64,000 bases of DNA from Moraxella sp. K1664 (GTDB taxonomy: Bacteria; Pseudomonadota; Gammaproteobacteria; Pseudomonadales; Moraxellaceae): assembly GCF_039693965.1 (NCBI RefSeq), contig NZ_CP155576.1, forward strand, positions 2,480,001 through 2,544,000, in the 5' to 3' direction. The notes under the pieces are model-generated. The model did not search any database. It saw only the letters and a program-made list of their open reading frames with translations, and was not told where the DNA came from. The position numbers and the translations under genes are program-made. Position 1 is the stretch's first letter, and the number at the start of each line of letters is the position of its first letter. This document shows positions 1 to 9,169 of this stretch, one piece after another.

Positions 1-2334
1 GGCGTTGTTTTGTCCTGTGGTAGTGGCCCAAATAGTGTAAGTTGGCACATCTTTTAGCACACTTGCCAGTATGGGCAATTTAAATACACCATCGGCATTG
101 GTGGTTGTCTCAAATTTTTGCCCACCAATGCTTAGAGTAACAGGCTGACCAGGCAGTCTATCCACCCCTGTAACTTTACCTGTAATAACAACCTCACCTG
201 CAACTTCGCTTTCATTGATGAGGTTGTCGGTGGTGATGGGATCAAGGGTAATTGCTAGCTCCTTGGATTGTACCGTATAGCTAACGGTATCGCTTACGGT
301 GGCGGTATTACCCACACGATTTTTAATATTAAGGGTAGCGGTCAAAGACTTGGTGCTGTCTTTGGCTAAAATGTCAGCAGGTACGGCAACCAAAAATATG
401 CCTTGGGCATTTAGTTTGGTAGGGTAGGTGCTATTACCAATACTTATCACCACATCATCTTGACCATTGTAGTCGCCCACTGCACGACCTGTAATGATGA
501 TATTACCATTACTGTCGCCTGTACGTTCTGTTTCGTCAATGATACCATCATTGGCAATCGGATCAAGTTTAATGGCAACCTGTGGAGTAGTTAGGTTGAC
601 ATCATAACTCTTTTGATGGCTCACAGTTGCCACATTACCCGCCCTATCTTGGACAGTAACCTGAGCGATAACCTGTGTTTCCTTAACCAAATCTGCCATG
701 GAGACATTGGCAGTATAGGTATTTAAATTGCCTGTCTTTATGGCGGTATAGGGTATACCATTCACCATCAAGACAACAGAGATAACCATCTCATCTGCCC
801 CCAAATCATTCACTACAACCGACAACACGGCGCTATTTTGGGTAATATCGTTTTGATTGATAATATTATCATCGGTAATGTTATCAATCTGTATCGTAGG
901 AGTGGGTGCATCCATATCCACACTGTATGTCTTTTCGGTACTGGCAGTGGCGGTATTTTTAGCATTATCCACAACAGTTACGGTAGTTTTGATGGTGTTA
1001 TTGCCCGCTCTTACCAAATCGATGGTCGGAAAATTTACCGAGAACTCGCCATTTGCTTGAACTTTGGCATAAATCTCTTTCCAATCTGTACTAGCACAGG
1101 TACTACAAGAACACGCCACAAGCACATTTTGCCCTACAGGCACGTCCGTTACCTTCCCACTAATGGTGATGGTATCCTGCTTGCTTTCTGACTTATTTAT
1201 AATATTATCCCCTGCAATATCGTCAAGGGCAATGGTTGGCGTGGCAATCTTAGTTTGCACGCTCACATTCTTAGAAAATGTGGCAGTGGCGGTATTATCA
1301 TGCTCATCATGGGAGGTGATGGTTGCACGGATTGTTTTGTGATTAATAAGGGCAACAGTATCAACAAATGCACTAAATTTACCATCAACAATTTTAGTGG
1401 TTGCAACCGCTTTACCAATCGTCAATGTCAGAATCTCGCCATCGTTCACATTCTGAACTGACCCCATAATAAGCGTAGTTGGGTCTTGGCTTTCTGCTAA
1501 GTTGATGATATCATCTTGGGCAATTAGGTCAAAGCTAATGGCAGGTTTATCCACATGCGTATCTACAAGATAAGCTGTTTGGGCGGTAGCGGTAGTTGTT
1601 TGGTCTGTCGTGGTGGCAGTGATGGCAACGGTGATGGTGTGCGTGCCTTGGGCATATGCCAACGTTTGCCCATCCAATGCTAATGCCCAGGTCGTGCCTT
1701 GAATGGTTGCTTGATGAGCCACGCCATTGATTGTCAAGGCAATTTGGACGGCAGCGTTCGGATTTGAAACCTCAAATGTACCAGATAAAACAATATCTTC
1801 ATCCAAGATTTTTTGGGTAATTGTACCCACATCATGAATGGTGACTGCTGTTGTTAAAGGTTTAGGAGAGATAGGTGCAAGGTCAGCATTTGGTAAATGC
1901 CCATCATCTGACTTGGCGATGCCCACCACCAAAGCTGCCGCCCCACCAATCATCGCCAGTTTAGTTCCAGCAGTTGCATACCAAGGTGTACTTACCACAT
2001 CTGCCATCTCACTTACGGTTGGCACGGCAAGTTTGATATCAGTAGGGCTAAAAGGGTTACTCATGTCAGCCAAATACTCTAAATCGTTTGCAGGATACGC
2101 CACAGGGTGTACATTGTAATATTTTTCAAGTACAAGCTCAACCGCCTCACCTACTTCGTCAAACACCCACAAATCATCTCCTACTCGCTTAGTCTTTGGT
2201 TTTTGGATGGGACGATTTTGTTTGTCTATCAGTTGATACTGTGCATCGGCATCGACCAACATTTTAACAGTCCGACTCTGAGATATGGCGATGGCTGATG
2301 TTTGGGTGGGGGTTTTGACAAGTAACGTTTTCAT
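1..2334 (-). CDS. Large BapA-like adhesin with Ig-like repeats, N-terminal part
   Basis: Partial gene: 778 codons are open from the ATG at 2334 to the window edge, with no stop. The first ~115 residues are a polar head beginning MKTLLVKTPT, resembling the prefix region of BapA-type biofilm proteins. A short hydrophobic segment follows at ~127-140 (AMIGGAAALVVGIA). From ~150 onward the protein is made of Ig-like repeats of about 105 residues. Repeat borders are marked by a recurring DxIxxxNxINxxES-like motif, seen about every 310-330 bp (near 230, 550, 860, 1200, 1510 and 1810). Repeats are rich in Thr, Val and Ala. Proteins of this design are usually secreted by type I systems and mediate surface attachment; that role is inferred. 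The C-terminal export signal lies outside the window. Confidence 0.82.
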   Translation of the reverse strand, partial: MKTLLVKTPTQTSAIAISQSRTVKMLVDADAQYQLIDKQNRPIQKPKTKRVGDDLWVFDEVGEAVELVLEKYYNVHPVAYPANDLEYLADMSNPFSPTDIKLAVPTVSEMADVVSTPWYATAGTKLAMIGGAAALVVGIAKSDDGHLPNADLAPISPKPLTTAVTIHDVGTITQKILDEDIVLSGTFEVSNPNAAVQIALTINGVAHQATIQGTTWALALDGQTLAYAQGTHTITVAITATTTDQTTTATAQTAYLVDTHVDKPAISFDLIAQDDIINLAESQDPTTLIMGSVQNVNDGEILTLTIGKAVATTKIVDGKFSAFVDTVALINHKTIRATITSHDEHDNTATATFSKNVSVQTKIATPTIALDDIAGDNIINKSESKQDTITISGKVTDVPVGQNVLVACSCSTCASTDWKEIYAKVQANGEFSVNFPTIDLVRAGNNTIKTTVTVVDNAKNTATASTEKTYSVDMDAPTPTIQIDNITDDNIINQNDITQNSAVLSVVVNDLGADEMVISVVLMVNGIPYTAIKTGNLNTYTANVSMADLVKETQVIAQVTVQDRAGNVATVSHQKSYDVNLTTPQVAIKLDPIANDGIIDETERTGDSNGNIIITGRAVGDYNGQDDVVISIGNSTYPTKLNAQGIFLVAVPADILAKDSTKSLTATLNIKNRVGNTATVSDTVSYTVQSKELAITLDPITTDNLINESEVAGEVVITGKVTGVDRLPGQPVTLSIGGQKFETTTNADGVFKLPILASVLKDVPTYTIWATTTGQNNA

Positions 2335-2902
2335 AAAAATACCTAAAACTAATGATGGATGAGTTGTATTATAGCAAGTTTTATGCCAATATTTTTTGAT
2401 ATTTTTAAAATTTCACTTTATTTTATTTAAATCAATGAATATCAAGCTACATTTCTATCAAAAATAAAATACAATTGTAGCATTAAACTTTCTGAAAAAC
2501 CCTAATTTTATTAAATTCATATTTCTCACAAAAGCTTTCAATACGGATAATCGGATTGTTGCTCATCAGTTTTGTAGGAAGCCTATTAAAATCAACCATG
2601 CTTGCCCACCAAGTGCGATGATATGATGGTAGGCACGCTCATGGATATCTGTTATAAGATAACAAATACATGCACAAGCATACATCAAATCTCTTAAAAT
2701 GATATTAGAAATGGTAAAAACAAAAGAAAAGTCACATTCCCCAAACTGATTTCAAATCAGCTTTTCATCATTTAAAAAGCCATTCTCACGTTTTTGATGA
2801 TTTACCACAAGCTGACAACTAATTTTTATCAAAAACTCATCATCTCTATCATTCTTTTTCCATTTATTTTATAATAAAGCCAATTTATCACGACCGTTCA
2901 TT
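2335..2902. other. AT-rich spacer between divergent genes
   Basis: The 568-bp gap separates the divergently transcribed adhesin and GTPase genes, so it must hold both promoters. It is strongly A/T-rich. No convincing gene, RNA or repeat was recognised. A short minus-strand open stretch near 2575-2660 reads like protein but is too short and has no start, so it is not called. Confidence 0.4.
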
Positions 2903-4297
2903 ATGTCACACCAACCTGCCACGCCCATCAAACTCATCGTCATCGGACACACCAATGTCGGCAAAACATCACTCATGCGAACCTTGCTCCGAGATGGCGA
3001 ATTTGGCGAAGTCAAAAATGCGTCCGCCACCACCCGCCATGTCGAAGCCGTCACGCTCTACGCCAACGATGGCAAGCCTTTGATTGCCCTGCATGACACC
3101 CCCGGACTAGAAGACGGCTCGGGTGTGATGGATTTTTTGCATGAACACACCGATGGGCGAGCCGATGGTGTGGAACGTTTGCAAGCCTTTTTAAGGGCGG
3201 TCGCAAGCAGTGACCCCAAACTGGGCGATGATTATAGTCAAGAAGCCAAAGTCATCAACGCCCTACTCTCTGCCGATGTCGCCATTTATGTCGTGGACGT
3301 GCGTGAGCCTGTGCTGTCCAAATACAAGGACGAACTGGCGATTTTGGCAAGCTCGGGCGTGCCTGTACTGCCTGTGTTTAACTTCATCAAAGATGAGCGA
3401 GCGAACTTCGATGACTGGCGTGAGACTTTATCACGACGGGCGTTGCATGCTTATCAGCCTTTTGATACCATCGCTTTTGACTTTGCCAGCGAGATGGCGT
3501 TATGGGACAACCTAGGCACGCTCACCCATCATCCTGTCTTTGCTACCTTAAAGCACGAACGCACCGAGTTGTGGCAGGACATGGCGGAGACAGGCAGTTT
3601 GGTGATTGCTGATTTTCTGGTTAATGTGGCAAGTTTTCACAAAAAAATCGGGGAAGATGACGACCCCGCACCCACACTCACCACCATGCAACACGCCACC
3701 CGTCAAGCCTTTGATATCATGCAACAAAAGCTGTTGGATTTGTATAAATTTTATCATGTGCAGACCGAGCATGGCGAATTTGCCGTCACAGGTGCCGAGC
3801 AGGATATTTTCGACAGTGAACTGCTTGCCCGTTATGGCATTCGCACCGCCAGTGGTAGCATGGCAGGCATGATAGTCGGGGCAGGCATTGATGTGGCGAC
3901 CCTTGGGGCAAGTCTGGGGCTAGGTACTGCCATTGGGGGCGTGCTTGGTGGACTGCTACCTAACAGCGGTACCATCAAGGATAAAGCCATGGGCGTTAAG
4001 ACCCTGACCATCAACGATGAGACACTTGCCCTGCTCGCCATCCAAAGCCAAAACCTACACTACACCCTACGCCACTTAGGACATGCCAGCCTTGACATCA
4101 TTAGCACTCATCATCATGACACGTTGGTGTGGCAAGCAGGCAAGCTCGCCGCACCACTTAAAAAAGCTCGTGCCTATCCGCATTATAGCAGTCTGGACGG
4201 GCGTTATGATGACAAAAAAGCCGTCCGCTCCGAGCTGTCGGACAAGCTAAGTGACACCCTACTAACCCATCTGGACAACATGGAAAAATCACGCTAA
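2903..4297 (+). CDS. P-loop GTPase with C-terminal DUF3482-like region
   Basis: 464 residues. The N-terminal third is a TRAFAC GTPase domain: G1 P-loop GHTNVGKT at 15-22, a Thr-rich switch I near 41-44, G3 motif DTPG at 65-68, and a G4-like NFIKD near residue 160. The C-terminal half has a Gly/Ala-rich hydrophobic stretch (about 315-355) that could insert into or lie on the membrane, as in the GTPase/DUF3482 family. In other proteobacteria this family often sits beside a DUF2868 membrane protein; no such partner is visible here. The cellular role is unknown. The start ATG lies just after an AT-rich leader, and the GNAT gene follows 49 bp downstream on the same strand. Confidence 0.8.
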   Translation: MSHQPATPIKLIVIGHTNVGKTSLMRTLLRDGEFGEVKNASATTRHVEAVTLYANDGKPLIALHDTPGLEDGSGVMDFLHEHTDGRADGVERLQAFLRAVASSDPKLGDDYSQEAKVINALLSADVAIYVVDVREPVLSKYKDELAILASSGVPVLPVFNFIKDERANFDDWRETLSRRALHAYQPFDTIAFDFASEMALWDNLGTLTHHPVFATLKHERTELWQDMAETGSLVIADFLVNVASFHKKIGEDDDPAPTLTTMQHATRQAFDIMQQKLLDLYKFYHVQTEHGEFAVTGAEQDIFDSELLARYGIRTASGSMAGMIVGAGIDVATLGASLGLGTAIGGVLGGLLPNSGTIKDKAMGVKTLTINDETLALLAIQSQNLHYTLRHLGHASLDIISTHHHDTLVWQAGKLAAPLKKARAYPHYSSLDGRYDDKKAVRSELSDKLSDTLLTHLDNMEKSR

Positions 4298-4346
4298 CGC
4301 CACGCCTGCCCTATCGGCAACACCCACCACAAATCAAGGACACATC

Positions 4347-4922
4347 ATGACCACATCCGCCCCAACCATCCGCCCCGATGACATCCGCCTACGCCAAGCT
4401 GACATTAGCGACGCTCAAGCTCTGGTCGCACTCCTAGACCGCTGTTACCGCAACGATGAAGGCTGGACAAACGAAAGTCAGCTCATCGGTGGTATTCGCA
4501 CCACCTTAGCCGAGATAGAAAAGACCATCACTGCCGATGGGTCGTATGTCTTTGTGTTTGAGCCAGAGATTGATGGCAACAAGCAAATCTTAGCATGTAT
4601 CGGAGTGCAGTTTACCACCATGCACGACAAAAATGTCGCCTACATCGGCACCTTTGCCGTCTCGCCCGAACTCCAAGGCAAAGGCGTGGGCAACACCCTA
4701 CTGACAGCGGTCGAGACCTTCGCAGGGCGACATGCCACACGCCACGCCCTAGACGGCTGTGCCATGTCCATCCTATCGCACCGCCCCGAACTGCTCGCCT
4801 ACTACGAACGGCGTGGTTATCAGCTCACGGGCGAGAGCATGCCTTTTCCTGATGACGGCAATAATGGCAAGCCCAAGCGAGATGATTTGGCGTTGCATTG
4901 GTTATTCAAACCCATGCCCTAA
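4347..4922 (+). CDS. GNAT family N-acetyltransferase
   Basis: 191 residues. The acetyl-CoA binding motif A is clear: a beta strand (GTFAVSPEL) followed by QGKGVG and a helix, at about residues 107-125. The C-terminal part has the tyrosine-containing YYERRGYQL motif typical of GNAT enzymes. It is predicted to move an acetyl group from acetyl-CoA to an amine; the substrate cannot be told. The start ATG is preceded by AAGGACAC at a suitable distance. It probably shares a transcript with the GTPase gene upstream and dusA downstream. Confidence 0.85.
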   Translation: MTTSAPTIRPDDIRLRQADISDAQALVALLDRCYRNDEGWTNESQLIGGIRTTLAEIEKTITADGSYVFVFEPEIDGNKQILACIGVQFTTMHDKNVAYIGTFAVSPELQGKGVGNTLLTAVETFAGRHATRHALDGCAMSILSHRPELLAYYERRGYQLTGESMPFPDDGNNGKPKRDDLALHWLFKPMP

Positions 4923-4984
4923 AATCATGAGCGAATAAAACAGCCGTGAACCATCTGCCTAATACAACCACAAGATTTTACCAA

Positions 4985-5956
4985 ATGATTGATTTTAAAG
5001 AAAATAAACGTATCAGCCTTGCCCCTATGATTGACTGGACGACAGCCGATTTTCGCTATTTTGCACGGCTCTTTAACCGTCATATACATCTGTACACCGA
5101 GATGATAAGCACGAGTGCCATTTTAAAGGGCGACACTGAGTATATTTTGCGATATGATGACAGCGAACACCCTGTGGTGTTACAGCTTGGTGGGTCAAAT
5201 CCGACAGAGATGGCACACTGCGTACAGATTGCTGACAAGATGGGCTATGATGAATTTAATATCAATGTTGGTTGTCCGTCCGACCGTGTTCAGCATAACA
5301 AAATCGGGGCGTGCCTTATGGCAGAGCCAAACATCGTGGCGGGTATGGTGCGTGCGATGAAAGGCGAGACCGACAAGCCCGTTACCGTCAAGCACCGCAT
5401 TGGTATTGACACGTTTGATAGCTATGAGTTTATGCGTGATTTTGTGGGGACTGTGGCGGATGCTGGGTGTACGCACTTTATTGCCCATGCTCGTATCGCA
5501 TGGCTCAACGGCTTATCTCCCAAAGAAAACCGAGAAATCCCGCCCCTACGCTACGATGATATTTACCGCCTAAAAACAGAATTTCCCCATCTTTTTATAG
5601 AAATCAATGGCGGTGTGGACAATCTTGATGGCATCAAAACCCACCTAACCCATGTGGACGGCGTGATGATAGGACGAGCGTTTTATCATAATCCCATGCT
5701 GATGGGGGCGTGCAATGAGTTTTGGGGCGAGCCTATCCCAACGCACCGTGAAATCCTAGAAAATCTCTACCCTTATCTTGAAAAACGAGCCGAGCAAGGG
5801 GCGAATTTGGCAACCTTGACACGGCATTATCTAGGGCTATTTCAAGGCTTGACAGGGGCGAGAAAATGGCGACAAGATTTGAGCGGTAAGCGAAATCTCA
5901 GCGTGGACGACATCAGGCGAGCAGGCGAGAGCGTGCTTAGCCAAAATGGGCTTTGA
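4985..5956 (+). CDS. dusA: tRNA-dihydrouridine(20/20a) synthase DusA
   Basis: About 323 residues from this ATG. It is an FMN-dependent enzyme that reduces uridine to dihydrouridine in the D-loop of tRNA. Evidence: N-terminal SLAPMIDWTTADFRYFARLF, the NINVGCPSDRVQ motif, the catalytic-cysteine motif GACLM, VKHRIGID, and INGGV followed by GVMIGRAFYHNP, which is the DusA pattern. The open frame extends 39 bp upstream to a GTG at 4946. The ATG was chosen because family proteins begin close to the LAPM motif, but neither start has a strong ribosome-binding site. The 3' end is convergent with the WG-repeat gene. Confidence 0.92.
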   Translation: MIDFKENKRISLAPMIDWTTADFRYFARLFNRHIHLYTEMISTSAILKGDTEYILRYDDSEHPVVLQLGGSNPTEMAHCVQIADKMGYDEFNINVGCPSDRVQHNKIGACLMAEPNIVAGMVRAMKGETDKPVTVKHRIGIDTFDSYEFMRDFVGTVADAGCTHFIAHARIAWLNGLSPKENREIPPLRYDDIYRLKTEFPHLFIEINGGVDNLDGIKTHLTHVDGVMIGRAFYHNPMLMGACNEFWGEPIPTHREILENLYPYLEKRAEQGANLATLTRHYLGLFQGLTGARKWRQDLSGKRNLSVDDIRRAGESVLSQNGL

Positions 5957-6006
5957 TGAAGTCATTGCCCAGTCATTACCCAATAATTGCTTAGCCATTA
6001 CCCGTC

Positions 6007-6966
6007 TTATCTATTTGCCAATATCTTGCCTGCCTTATTTATGGTAATGGTCTCATCACCAAGATACATCTCTTCGGTCGCCCCATATGACTGCGTGATG
6101 AAGTCATATTTGACAGGGAAAATCTCCTTACCCGTGATATCAAGCAGTCCATAGTACTGCTTATCACCGATTTGCTTTGCCACCCTTATTGTTGTCGCCC
6201 CAAAACTTGACAAGTCATCAAACTCCATCTGAGTCAATGCCACGCCTTTTTTATCCACCAAGCCATACTTATTATCACCATCGCTTGATTTGCTCACGCC
6301 AATCGCCCCATTATCCAAAATCCATAAACCTTCATGTACAGGAGCAATGATTTCTTGGTAATGCTCATCAAGCAAGCCCCATTTACCTTGTCTTAAAACA
6401 GGTATCATGCCATATTTTAACTCATCCATGTCATCATATATGAATTTGGTCAAAGGCTTATTTTGTTCATTGATTAACGCCCATTTATCATTTTTTTGAA
6501 CTGCCCATAGGGTTGGCGTGATAAATTCAATCTTTTGATAATCAAATCCCGTCATGGCTTTGTCATATTGATACAATGCCACTTTATCATCTTTTTTGAC
6601 AATAAAAAATGACATGTCAGGCGAATAAATATCATCAAAATCAAAAGGCAATAGCAAATTCATGTTTTTATCAACCACGCCTGCATGATGTTTATTTTTT
6701 AAAATATAATAATCCTCCGTCATAACCCCACCATGAAAAGTTTTATCAATTTGATAATCAAGCTCAAATATCAGCTTGCCTTGATTGTCAATAATACCAT
6801 ATCTATCATCATCTGCTGGCATGGTTTCATCTTGATTTAAACGCTTATTTTTTACTGTAAAATATTTATCGTTTAATACAAATATGTCATCAAAGCGATG
6901 AAAAGGGACGATTTCTTTTAATTCGTGATTAACCAATGCCGTTGGATAACCTTCTTCATTTAACAA
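6007..6966 (-). pseudogene. WG-repeat protein, C-terminal part cut off by a duplication
   Basis: This reading frame continues the WG-repeat gene that begins at 7904. It holds repeats such as KWALINEQNKPLTKF, KWGLLDEHYQEIIAP, KYGLVDKKGVAL and YYGLLDITGKEIFP. It has no ATG of its own; the first possible start is a TTG at 6966. Deleting one copy of the 41-bp duplication at 6965-7046 fuses the two frames as ...RPIYIATLLNEEGYP..., a smooth join. The piece is therefore most likely the severed C-terminal half of one ~620-residue protein. It may be untranslated unless the duplication is lost. Confidence 0.75.
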
Positions 6967-7904
6967 AGTTGCGATGTATATAGGACGGTTGTTATTATCA
7001 TAAAGAAAGTTGCGATGTATATAGGACGGTTGTTATTATCATAAAGGTTGCTTGGAAGGTGCAATCTCATGTCCTTTTTTAAAATATCGCCATTAAAATT
7101 TGCAATAAAAGAATCATCATCCAAGGTTAATATTAAATAATGCTCATCCACATATTCGATATTATCGTATTTTATGGGAATGACGACATTACCCATGCGG
7201 TCAATCGCACCTTCTTTATCATTTTTAGTGACAATATTTAGCCCATGTTCAAAACCCTCAACAAAATCATAATACTGATAATCAATGGCAAACTCTCCTT
7301 CTTTATTGATATAGCCAAACTTGCCATTCTTTTTAACCATAAAAAGCCCATCATTAAAACTCATCCCCATTGATGAGATGTCTTTTGGCACATCAAATAC
7401 CTTATTGCCTTTTTCATCAATAAAATAATAATCACGACCTTTGCCATCCGCTCTTTTTTGTACAACCCAAGCCAAACCTTCTGAAAACCTCCAAGCATCA
7501 TCATAGATAAAATCAATGACCGTTTCGCCTTGTCGATTGATATAGCCAAATTTACCATTTGATTTGGCTAAGATAAGATTGTCATCTTTTTCAAAGATAC
7601 CGATATGTTCATACTTAAAAGGCAGTTTTATGCGACCGTCTTCATCAATTAATCCTGTTTTACCATTCACGACCATGTCAATCCCTCTGCCATATTCATA
7701 TAATAAATCCACCTTGGCAAATAAAACATTACCCTGCTTATCTACGACGCTATAATATTCATAATCGTGATTGCGTTCTATCAGATTGCCAACACAGCGA
7801 AAATCGGTTATGGGTTCGTCCAAGGGCTTTTCATAAATGCAGTGAGCATGGGCGAACATTGCCATACATAAGCCAATGATGATACAGAGTGATTTTTTTA
7901 TCAT
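6960..7904 (-). CDS. WG-repeat protein, N-terminal part (frameshifted gene)
   Basis: 314 residues, starting with a signal peptide (MIKKSLCIIIGLCMAMFAHA), so the product is exported. WG-type beta repeats follow: KTGLIDEDGRIKLPF, KFGYINRQGETVIDF, KFGYINKEGEFAIDY and KEGAIDRMGNVVIPI. WG-repeat proteins are thought to be binding scaffolds; the partner is unknown. The last 12 residues (after ...RPIYIAT) are out of frame, being translated from the second copy of a 41-bp tandem duplication. The intact gene would run from 7904 to 6007. The start ATG has a nearby AAAGGACAAATC leader. Confidence 0.8.
   Translation of the reverse strand: MIKKSLCIIIGLCMAMFAHAHCIYEKPLDEPITDFRCVGNLIERNHDYEYYSVVDKQGNVLFAKVDLLYEYGRGIDMVVNGKTGLIDEDGRIKLPFKYEHIGIFEKDDNLILAKSNGKFGYINRQGETVIDFIYDDAWRFSEGLAWVVQKRADGKGRDYYFIDEKGNKVFDVPKDISSMGMSFNDGLFMVKKNGKFGYINKEGEFAIDYQYYDFVEGFEHGLNIVTKNDKEGAIDRMGNVVIPIKYDNIEYVDEHYLILTLDDDSFIANFNGDILKKDMRLHLPSNLYDNNNRPIYIATFFMIITTVLYTSQLC
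6965..7046. repeat. 41-bp perfect tandem duplication
   Basis: Positions 6965-7005 and 7006-7046 are identical 41-bp copies beginning AAAGTTGCGATG and ending ATCATAAAG. Because 41 is not a multiple of three, the second copy shifts the reading frame of the WG-repeat gene. Confidence 0.97.
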
Positions 7905-7939
7905 GATTTGTCCTTTTTGGTATAATATTTATTTAAAAA

Positions 7940-8115
7940 CAGGGGTATTGCACATTTTTCAAGGAAGAGATGAAGTTTGACAATCATTCTATCAAGCAAG
8001 TTTTTATTATGAAAAACAATCCGACCACTTAATCATATAAGTTTTAAGATTTGCATTTAGCTTTTTTAAGTTAAGTGGTTAGATAGCCATTTTTCATGCA
8101 AAAACGGTTGATTTG
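7940..8115. repeat. Decayed copy of the local MITE family, ends lost
   Basis: Internal blocks of the MITE seen at 38824 and 48487 recur here: TTTTTCAAGGAA, the stretch TCTATCAAGCAAGTTTTTA, ATGAAAAACAATCCGACCAC, the closing arm TTAAGTGGTTAGATAGCC, and CCATTTTTCATGCAAAAA. Neither 14-bp terminal repeat remains. It fills most of the 7905-8263 spacer; nothing else is recognised there. Confidence 0.7.
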
Positions 8116-8263
8116 TTTACAAAGCCTTTTGAATTATAAATGGTGTTATTAAGGGCAGGTAAACCCTAGTTATATCTTTAAATAGGCTTGCAGGGACAAA
8201 TTGTAATTTACTCTGTGATAAAAGATTGATTTTTGTGCAAATAATTACCCTATATAACCCAAT

Positions 8264-9064
8264 TTATTTTAAAATCAGCTCCAACACCACCTTTGACCCC
8301 ACAAACCCGATGGCAAGCAGGATAAAGCCATAAATGGCAAAATTGGACGCTTTTTTACCCCGCCAGCCAAAACGGTAATGCCCCGCAATAAACACCCCGA
8401 ACACGAGCCACGACAGCACACTAAACACAAGCTTATGTGCCACATGCTGAGCCATGATGTCATAAGTGGTCGCCAGCCCAAGCCCAATGGCAACACTTAA
8501 AATCACAAAGCCCATGAGTATCATATCAAACAGCAGGCTCTCCATGCTCTGCAAAGACGGCAATTTGGCAACCCAAAAGCGGTGTATCGTCTGGTGCTTT
8601 AATTCACGGATTTGTAGTCGCAAAATCACCGCTTGCACGCACGCCATCAGTAGCACGCAGTACGCCCCAAACGACAGCAGGATGTGCGTTTGTAGTCCCA
8701 TGTTCATGTCAGTAATCGGCTGATATGGGGCTTGCCCAAACTCACCAAAACTCATGCCAATAATGGCGGTCGGCACGGCAAGCACGCCTAGGCTCAGAAT
8801 GGGGCGATACAGACTAAACAGCACAAAAAAGATAAGGCAAAACAGCCCTGTTAGACTAAGGACGTTAAAAATGTTAAAATTAAGCCCGTAGAGCGTGATG
8901 ATTTGTGGGGCGAGTATCACGCCATGCAAGATGATGGCGATGGTTAGGGCGGATAACGTGGCGGTCTTAAAAATTGGCTTATTTTTAACCAAAGCGTGAT
9001 ACAGATGAAGCCCCACCCCTGCATAAATCATCACGCCAATCAGGTATAAAACGAACACAACCAC
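8264..9064 (-). CDS. CcsA/YpjD-like cytochrome c assembly family membrane protein
   Basis: 266 residues with about eight hydrophobic membrane segments. The pattern matches the inner-membrane YpjD/HemX/CcsA family: an N-terminal helix (LYLIGVMIYAGVGLHLYHAL), then several helices, and histidines such as QTHILLSFGAYCVLL and the AQHVAHKLVFSVLSWLVF region that could bind haem. It is divergent from ffh, and a ypjD-ffh pairing is common in gammaproteobacteria, which supports the assignment. A direct role in cytochrome maturation is uncertain for this subgroup. Confidence 0.82.
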   Translation of the reverse strand: MVVFVLYLIGVMIYAGVGLHLYHALVKNKPIFKTATLSALTIAIILHGVILAPQIITLYGLNFNIFNVLSLTGLFCLIFFVLFSLYRPILSLGVLAVPTAIIGMSFGEFGQAPYQPITDMNMGLQTHILLSFGAYCVLLMACVQAVILRLQIRELKHQTIHRFWVAKLPSLQSMESLLFDMILMGFVILSVAIGLGLATTYDIMAQHVAHKLVFSVLSWLVFGVFIAGHYRFGWRGKKASNFAIYGFILLAIGFVGSKVVLELILK

Positions 9065-9169
9065 CCCTTTATCATAAAAATTGGTATAAAATATGCAATA
9101 ATAATAGCATAATTTTTAAATTTAGCATAAAATAACCCAAATTTTTCTATTAATTTTTTGGAACTCATC

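Noticed and set aside
838-1461. Plus-strand open frames inside the adhesin
   Set aside because: They lie antisense to a minus-strand gene with clear repeats and have no support of their own.
2575-2660. Short protein-like stretch on the minus strand in the first spacer
   Set aside because: No start codon, under 30 residues and no family resemblance.
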